A stretch of 64,000 bases of DNA, taken from positions 744,001 through 808,000 of the forward strand of contig NZ_FNSZ01000001.1 of NCBI RefSeq assembly GCF_900105245.1. Reading direction: 5' to 3'. A program made the translations under genes and the position numbers. Source of the DNA: Streptomyces sp. 1222.5. Lineage in GTDB: Bacteria > Actinomycetota > Actinomycetes > Streptomycetales > Streptomycetaceae. Below are positions 59,551-64,000 of this stretch, piece after piece (positions within the stretch are counted from its first letter, which is position 1; each line of letters opens with the position of its first letter). The notes beneath the pieces are model-generated. The model ran no database searches and was not told the DNA's origin. It was given only the letters and a program-made list of their open reading frames with translations.

Positions 59551-60585
59551 TCAGGCCGCGCGGGGGCGGCCCGCCTCGGTCGGGCGAGGCGGACGGGCGG
59601 CGGTCGGTGCCGTCCCGTCGTATCCCGTGTCGGGCAGGGCCCCGGCCGTGCGCAGCCTGCGCCACTCCCGGGGCGAGTGGCCGTACGCCCCACGGAACAC
59701 CCTGCTGAAGTGGGCGGGATTGACGAATCCCCAGCGCTGGGCGATCGCCGACACGGCGGGCGCGGCGCTGCCGCCTCGCGCGAGTTCCCGCGCGCACTCC
59801 TGGAGCCTGCGGCGCTGGATGAGACGGGCGACGGTGATCCCCTCGTCCTCGAACAGCCGGTGCAGGTAGCGGACCGAGATGTGGTGTGCCCCGGCGACGG
59901 TCTCGGGGGCCAGGTCCGGGTTCCCCAGGTGCCGGTCTATGTGGTCGCGGATGCGCAGCACGAGCTGTTCGCGCGCGGTGTCGGCGATCCCGACCCGGCT
60001 GCGTTCCGCCACCAGCGTGGCGAACAGGTCCACCGCGCTCGACGCGAGCCGCCCGGCGACGGCCGGCGGGTAGGAGTGCGCCTCGCCGACGAGCGTCGCG
60101 AGGAACGGCGTGAGGATCGCCCCGAGCCCGGCCGTGGCGGTGATCGGTGTCGCCGTGATGTCGCGCAGGTGCTCGTCGGGCACGTCCAGCGCGCGGCGGG
60201 GCAGTTGGACGACTCGGCCGGCGAACCGCTCGGGGAAGTCCAGGGTGTACGGACGCGCGGTGTCGTACACCACCATGTCGCCCGGGCCGGCCGTGACATG
60301 GCGGCCGTCCTGCAGAAGGGTCACCCTGCCCGCTGTCTGGACATGGACGGCGACGCAGGAGTCCGAGCCGCCTATGTGTGCGGGGGTGCGGCTGATGCGC
60401 TGGGCGTCGGACTCCACGGCGGCCACCCGCAGCCGGCCCAGCCGGCCGCCGGTGATCCGTCCGTGGAGCGGGCCCGCGCCGCGGGGTACGACGGACACCG
60501 GGACCAGGGCTCTGCCGACCGCGTCCCGCCAGTAGGCGAGTTTCTCGTGGTCGGGGACGGTGTCCGTCGACAGCACCAGGTCCAC
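59551..60585 (-). CDS. AraC-family regulator with AraC_binding_2 domain
   Basis: 344 residues from GTG 60585 behind AGGAG. N-terminal cupin-like sensor (VDLVLSTDTVPDHEKLAYWRD, VHVQTAGRVTLLQDGRHVTA, MVVYDTARPYTLDFP) and C-terminal AraC HTH pair (HHISVRYLHRLFEDEGITVA, WGFVNPAHFSRVFRGAYGHSP). This subgroup (NphR/FeaR-like) generally activates aromatic catabolic genes. Convergent with the H1-like gene, 26-bp gap. Inducer and targets unknown. Confidence 0.88.
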   Translation of the reverse strand: MDLVLSTDTVPDHEKLAYWRDAVGRALVPVSVVPRGAGPLHGRITGGRLGRLRVAAVESDAQRISRTPAHIGGSDSCVAVHVQTAGRVTLLQDGRHVTAGPGDMVVYDTARPYTLDFPERFAGRVVQLPRRALDVPDEHLRDITATPITATAGLGAILTPFLATLVGEAHSYPPAVAGRLASSAVDLFATLVAERSRVGIADTAREQLVLRIRDHIDRHLGNPDLAPETVAGAHHISVRYLHRLFEDEGITVARLIQRRRLQECARELARGGSAAPAVSAIAQRWGFVNPAHFSRVFRGAYGHSPREWRRLRTAGALPDTGYDGTAPTAARPPRPTEAGRPRAA

Positions 60586-60776
60586 ACGGGTCTCCTCTCC
60601 GTCACCACGAGCCAACCAGGCGGGCCGCACGGATCACCAGGCACCTTCGAGGCAGAAACCGCGGGCACCGGCGGGTCGGGGAGAGTGCGCGGAGGGAACA
60701 GCGGCGTGCGTCCGGCGGTACGTGCCCTCGCGGGCGCAGGACCTGTCGTGGTGTCACCGGGCACCGCCCACGGTGG

Positions 60777-63062
60777 TCATCGGTCCGTGTCCATGCGGTC
60801 GAGGTGGGCGCGCACCCGGGCGACGCGCGAGGGGTCCGCGCCGGGGCCGAGGGAGACACAGCGATCGAAGGCCTCACGTGCCTCCTCCGGGCGTCCGGCG
60901 GCGAGCAGCGTCTCGCCGAGCACGGTGAGGTAGCGGCTCTCCAGGGCGGTGTTGCCCTGGGCCCGGCACAGTTCCACGGAGGTCCGCAGATGGCGGACCG
61001 CTTCCTCCCAGCGGCCCAGGCGGGCGTGGATGCGGCCGAGGCCGACGAGCCCGCTGCCCCGGGTGAACGCGGCGATGTGCGGGTCGACACGGTCGCCGGC
61101 CTCCTCCAGCCGGTCCAGGGTCTCCCGGTAGGCGACGAGGGCCTCCTCGTTGCGCTCGGCGCTCTGGAGGTCGTAGGCACGCTGGAGCAGCGCCTGAAGC
61201 AGGCCGTGCACATCACCCGCGGCGCGGAACAGCGGGATGGCCCGCTCGTTGCGGTCGGCGGAGGAGACGGAGTCGCCCAGGAGGCGATGGGCCCAGCCGG
61301 CGTACTGGTGCGCCCACGCCTCCTGGACCGGATCACCGGCGAGCCGTGCGGCGGCCAGGGCCCGTGCGGAGTAGGGCAGGCTGTCGCGGGGCCGGCCCTC
61401 GCACAACAGCGTGGCCCAGGCTTGGTAGTTGAGGTGGGTCGCTTCGAGCAGCGGGTCGCCGAGCGCCTCGGCGGAGCGGGCGGAGGTGCCGAAGACCTCG
61501 GGCCAGTGGCCCCAGAAGATCCACTGGTCGGAGAACCAGTGCAGGGACTCCGCCACCTCGACGACGGTGGCGTGCTCCCCGTCCGCGGCGGCCGCGCGCA
61601 GGGCCGCGAGCCAGTTCATGCCCTCCGCCTGGAGCCACTCGCGGGCCTTCCCGGCACTGGACAGGTCCACCGTGCCGCGCCAGGACGCCGGTGGCGCGCC
61701 GTGCCCGGGTTCGTACCAGCGGCCCGCGACGACCGCCGTCTCCAGCAGCCAGTGGAACATCGACCGGCGCGCCCGCTCGGCGTCCTCGGGGCCGTCCTCG
61801 GCGGCGAGCCGGTCGCGTGCGTAGAGGGCGAGCAGGTCGTGCAGCCGGTAGCGGTCGCCGGCGGTGCCGAGCAGTCCGGCCTCGACGAGTTCCTCCAGGG
61901 TGTCCTCGGTGTCGTACAGGTCCTGACCGGTGAGCCGGGCGGCGCAGGCGGCGCCGGTGTCCGGGCCGGGGACCAGGCTGAGGCGCCGGAACAGCCGAGC
62001 GGCCGTGGGGGTGAGCTGGCGGTACGACAGGTCGAAGGCGCCGGCCACCCGCAGGTCTCCGGCGGTCAGCGCGTCGAGTCGCCGTTCCTCCAGGGCCAGC
62101 CGGTCCGCGAGCCGGCGCAGGCTCCAGCCGGTGCGGGTGGCCAGCCAGTTGCCGGCCACCCTGAGGGCTAGCGGCAGGTGCCCGCAGAGCCGGGCGACCT
62201 CCGCGAGGGCCGCCGGATCGGCCGCCGCGCGGTCCTCGCCGACGAGGGAGGAGAGGAAGGCGGCCGACTCCGCGGTGCCGAGGCCGCCGAGGGGCAGGCG
62301 GTGCACGCTGTCGAGGCCGGTCAGCATGCGCCGGCTGGCCACCAGCACCAGCGCGCGTCCGGTGCCCGGCAGCAACGGTCGTACCTGGGCCTCGTCGCGG
62401 GCGTTGTCCAGGACCAGCAGGCACCTGCGGTCGGCGAGCACCTGCCGGTACAGGGCGGGGTGGGCCGGTGCGCCGGCCTTGGCGAGGTCCCGGTCGGGCA
62501 CGCCCAGCGCCTTGAGCACACCGACCATCAGTTCGGCCGGGGCGGGCGGGGTGTCGTCCGTGCCGCGCAGGTCCACCACGAGCTGCCCGTCCGGGAAGCG
62601 GTCGGCGAGCCGGCGAGCCGCGCGCAGGGCGAGGCTGGTCTTGCCCGTGCCCGGTGCGCCGGAGACGGCGACCACGACGGGCTGGCGCGCGGTGGCGTCG
62701 TCCTCGCCGGTGAGGTCGCCGGGTGATCCGGCGAGTTCCGTCAGCCGCAGCAGTTCGCCGTCGCGGCCGACGAAGTCGTCCGTGCCGCGCGGGAAGGAGC
62801 GCACACCGAAGGGGTGGTATCCGGGGGTGCGGCCGGTACGGGCGGCGGCGAGCAGGCGTTCCCGGTCGGTGTCGTGGAGTCCGAGGCCGTCGGCGAGGGC
62901 GGCCACGGTGCGGCGCTGCGGGGCCGCGCGGCGTCCGCGCTCCAGGTCGCCGATGCCCCGCACGCTGACCCCGGACGCCTCGGCCAGCCCTTCGATGGTC
63001 AGCGAGTTGGCAAGCCGGAGTTCTCGCAGCAGCGCCCCGAACGACGCGTCGTGTGCGGACAC
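60777..63062 (-). CDS. XRE-type HTH, NB-ARC ATPase and TPR regulator
   Basis: 761 residues from GTG 63062, behind AGAAGGGG. N-terminal XRE HTH (FGALLRELRLANSLTIEGLA, VSVRGIGDLERGRR), then an NB-ARC STAND ATPase: Walker A GAPGTGKTSLALRAARR near 140, Walker B CLLVLDNARDE, GLPLAL-like GHLPLALRVAGNWLA, DALTAGDLRVAGAFDLSYRQL; C-terminal TPR helices (LGRIHARLGRWEEAVRHLR, YLTVLGETLLAAGRPEEA). Streptomyces homologues act as transcription factors of specialised metabolism or as plant-R-like ATPase switches; no target gene is adjacent. An ATG at 63094 is an alternative start but has no ribosome site. Confidence 0.88.
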   Translation of the reverse strand: MSAHDASFGALLRELRLANSLTIEGLAEASGVSVRGIGDLERGRRAAPQRRTVAALADGLGLHDTDRERLLAAARTGRTPGYHPFGVRSFPRGTDDFVGRDGELLRLTELAGSPGDLTGEDDATARQPVVVAVSGAPGTGKTSLALRAARRLADRFPDGQLVVDLRGTDDTPPAPAELMVGVLKALGVPDRDLAKAGAPAHPALYRQVLADRRCLLVLDNARDEAQVRPLLPGTGRALVLVASRRMLTGLDSVHRLPLGGLGTAESAAFLSSLVGEDRAAADPAALAEVARLCGHLPLALRVAGNWLATRTGWSLRRLADRLALEERRLDALTAGDLRVAGAFDLSYRQLTPTAARLFRRLSLVPGPDTGAACAARLTGQDLYDTEDTLEELVEAGLLGTAGDRYRLHDLLALYARDRLAAEDGPEDAERARRSMFHWLLETAVVAGRWYEPGHGAPPASWRGTVDLSSAGKAREWLQAEGMNWLAALRAAAADGEHATVVEVAESLHWFSDQWIFWGHWPEVFGTSARSAEALGDPLLEATHLNYQAWATLLCEGRPRDSLPYSARALAAARLAGDPVQEAWAHQYAGWAHRLLGDSVSSADRNERAIPLFRAAGDVHGLLQALLQRAYDLQSAERNEEALVAYRETLDRLEEAGDRVDPHIAAFTRGSGLVGLGRIHARLGRWEEAVRHLRTSVELCRAQGNTALESRYLTVLGETLLAAGRPEEAREAFDRCVSLGPGADPSRVARVRAHLDRMDTDR

Positions 63063-63636
63063 GGCCCACCCCTTCTCGCACCAGAGGTTGAACATTCTAT
63101 GAGGTGGGAGGCGTTGTCGATCAAGGAACAGGGGTGCGGCGAAGTCCGGCCACCGCGCACGGGGCGGGGCGGCGAATCGTTTCGCGAGACGCGCGGCCGG
63201 GTGGCCGCCGACCTCCGCCGGAGCGGATTCCACCTCGGCGCCGGCGCCGCCCGACGGCGGCCGGGATGACCGGAGCCGGTGGTTCATGTGGCGCGATCTC
63301 CTGTACGCGACCTGCGGAACGTCTGGTACAAAGCGGGATCAACCAGCCCCGTCCGGTCGCCGCAGGAGCGTCTCGCATCCCATCTTTACCAGCGCTTTTT
63401 TCTGTCTGTCGAGTACGCCTGCCCTCTTGCGTCACAACCGGAATTTCCGCTTCTGCTGAACGGTCGGCAACGGCTGACAAATCGTTCGACATGGTTACGG
63501 TCAATTGTCGCCAACCTGACCCGTACCACTACCCCACCCTGGGGCAGATGTCTTAGATTCTGCCCCAGGAATAGATTCCAGACATGACGGTCAACCTACC
63601 AGCTTTGCCGGTCCACAAATGATCACCGGGAGCGGA
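63063..63636. promoter_or_regulatory. 574-bp A/T-richer divergent region with an inverted repeat
   Basis: Between the XRE/STAND gene and the Crp gene. No gene is supportable. G+C falls visibly from about 63360 to 63640. A perfect 10-bp inverted repeat CTGGGGCAGA-N10-TCTGCCCCAG (63539-63548 and 63559-63568) is followed by ATGTCT/AGACAT and GGAAT/ATTCC half-sites, ending about 50 bp before the Crp start. This is a likely promoter/operator block. Confidence 0.55.
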
Positions 63637-64000
63637 ATGGAACCCTTCTGTAACACCGAGCGAAGCCTGGCCGGCGTACTGCAGGACGCGGCCGGGAGAG
63701 GCACCATCAGGGGGACGCGGGTTCACATCGGCCGGCGGGAACACGTCTACAATCTCGGCCAGCCCGACGCGAACATTTATCTCGTCGAGAGCGGCCAGGT
63801 CAAAACACTCACCCACACACGCGACGGCAAACAGTGCCTCCTGTCGATACACGGCCCCGGGGACGTGTTCGGGGAATCCAGCGTGCTGGCCGCGAACCGC
63901 ACCGAGACCGCACAGGCCATGCAGGTCACGACGCTGGTCCAGGTGCGCGTGGCGCAGATCATGAACGACTGCGACCCACCCCTGCGCGAGGCGCTCATCG
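63637..64000 (+). CDS. Crp/Fnr-family regulator, 5' part (runs off the window)
   Basis: 121 codons in the window from ATG 63637, which has GGGAG 5 bp upstream (ATG 63619 is an in-frame alternative). The sequence is a cyclic-nucleotide-binding-type beta roll: VHIGRREHVYNLGQPDANIY, LVESGQVKTLTHTRDGKQCL, the phosphate-binding-cassette-like GPGDVFGESSVLAANRTETA and QVTTLVQVRVAQI. The C-terminal HTH would lie past base 64000. Whether it binds cAMP cannot be read: the Arg of a canonical cassette appears in the NRTE position. Codon use is less G/C-biased than in neighbouring genes. Confidence 0.85.
   Translation, partial: MEPFCNTERSLAGVLQDAAGRGTIRGTRVHIGRREHVYNLGQPDANIYLVESGQVKTLTHTRDGKQCLLSIHGPGDVFGESSVLAANRTETAQAMQVTTLVQVRVAQIMNDCDPPLREALI

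Overview
The window reads as a Streptomyces chromosome segment. G+C is very high with G/C-biased third codon positions, and the marker families are present: a long chaplin, several SpoIIE-type PP2C phosphatases with fused anti-sigma-like kinase domains, SARP/STAND regulators, the Methyltransf_19 (DUF574-like) methyltransferase, and DUF3566, DUF4232 and MmpL proteins. No rRNA, tRNA, transposase, phage gene or CRISPR array was seen. The species cannot be fixed from the sequence alone. Gene content (redundant regulators, secreted proteins, gene remnants) suggests an accessory or arm-proximal region rather than the core.

Layout. 1-5.1 kb: end of a LysR regulator, an SDR-like protein lacking the YxxxK catalytic pair, a SAM methyltransferase and a PAS-PAS-GAF-PP2C-kinase phosphatase. 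5.1-10 kb: a membrane protein, a small zinc-ribbon gene pair divergent from a Ro60-like TROVE protein, a small secreted protein, an orphan anti-sigma-type kinase and a two-domain chaplin with an LPxTG-type tail. 10-18 kb: SDR, DUF3566 and DUF4232 proteins, GlxA-type regulator and GAPDH, a Gly-rich secreted peptide, a membrane PP2C phosphatase and an MBL-fold hydrolase. 18-23.9 kb: a four-gene molybdenum hydroxylase operon of PaoABC type with its XdhC maturation factor. It is divergent from a tetR gene, with two matching palindromes between them.

23.9-30 kb: a minisatellite of 144-bp units, DoxX, a 1,074-residue SARP/NB-ARC/TPR regulator and a BBE-like flavoprotein. 30-34 kb: a third PP2C phosphatase, remnants of two secreted hydrolases and a lipoprotein. 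34-44.9 kb: FUSC-family membrane protein, NCS1 purine/cytosine permease, mycothiol-dependent isomerase-like protein, alpha/beta hydrolase, urea transporter, membrane-tethered Mrr-type nuclease, DUF6131-like peptide and a DHA2 drug exporter. 45-50.6 kb: acyl-CoA ligase divergent from a PucR regulator whose 3' end is duplicated just downstream, then an MmpL transporter. 50.6-56.5 kb: a CHMI-type tautomerase divergent from a MerR-peroxiredoxin fusion, histidine phosphatase, a frameshifted GNAT, a MOSC-FNR-ferredoxin fusion and an amidohydrolase. 56.5-64 kb: DUF4239-like protein, a decayed membrane-protein gene behind an intact operator, a histone-H1-like winged-helix protein, an AraC regulator, an XRE/NB-ARC/TPR regulator and the start of a Crp/Fnr regulator.

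No single pathway spans the window. Recurrent themes are partner-switching phosphatase/kinase signalling, oxidation and redox enzymes (PaoABC-like, MOSC-reductase, BBE flavoprotein, MerR-peroxiredoxin), and possible purine/urea nitrogen handling (PucR, NCS1 permease, urea transporter). The least conventional items are the MerR-peroxiredoxin fusion with its 19-bp-spacer promoter, the MOSC-FNR-ferredoxin fusion, the membrane-tethered Mrr nuclease, the 48-codon repeat array and the H1-like winged-helix protein.
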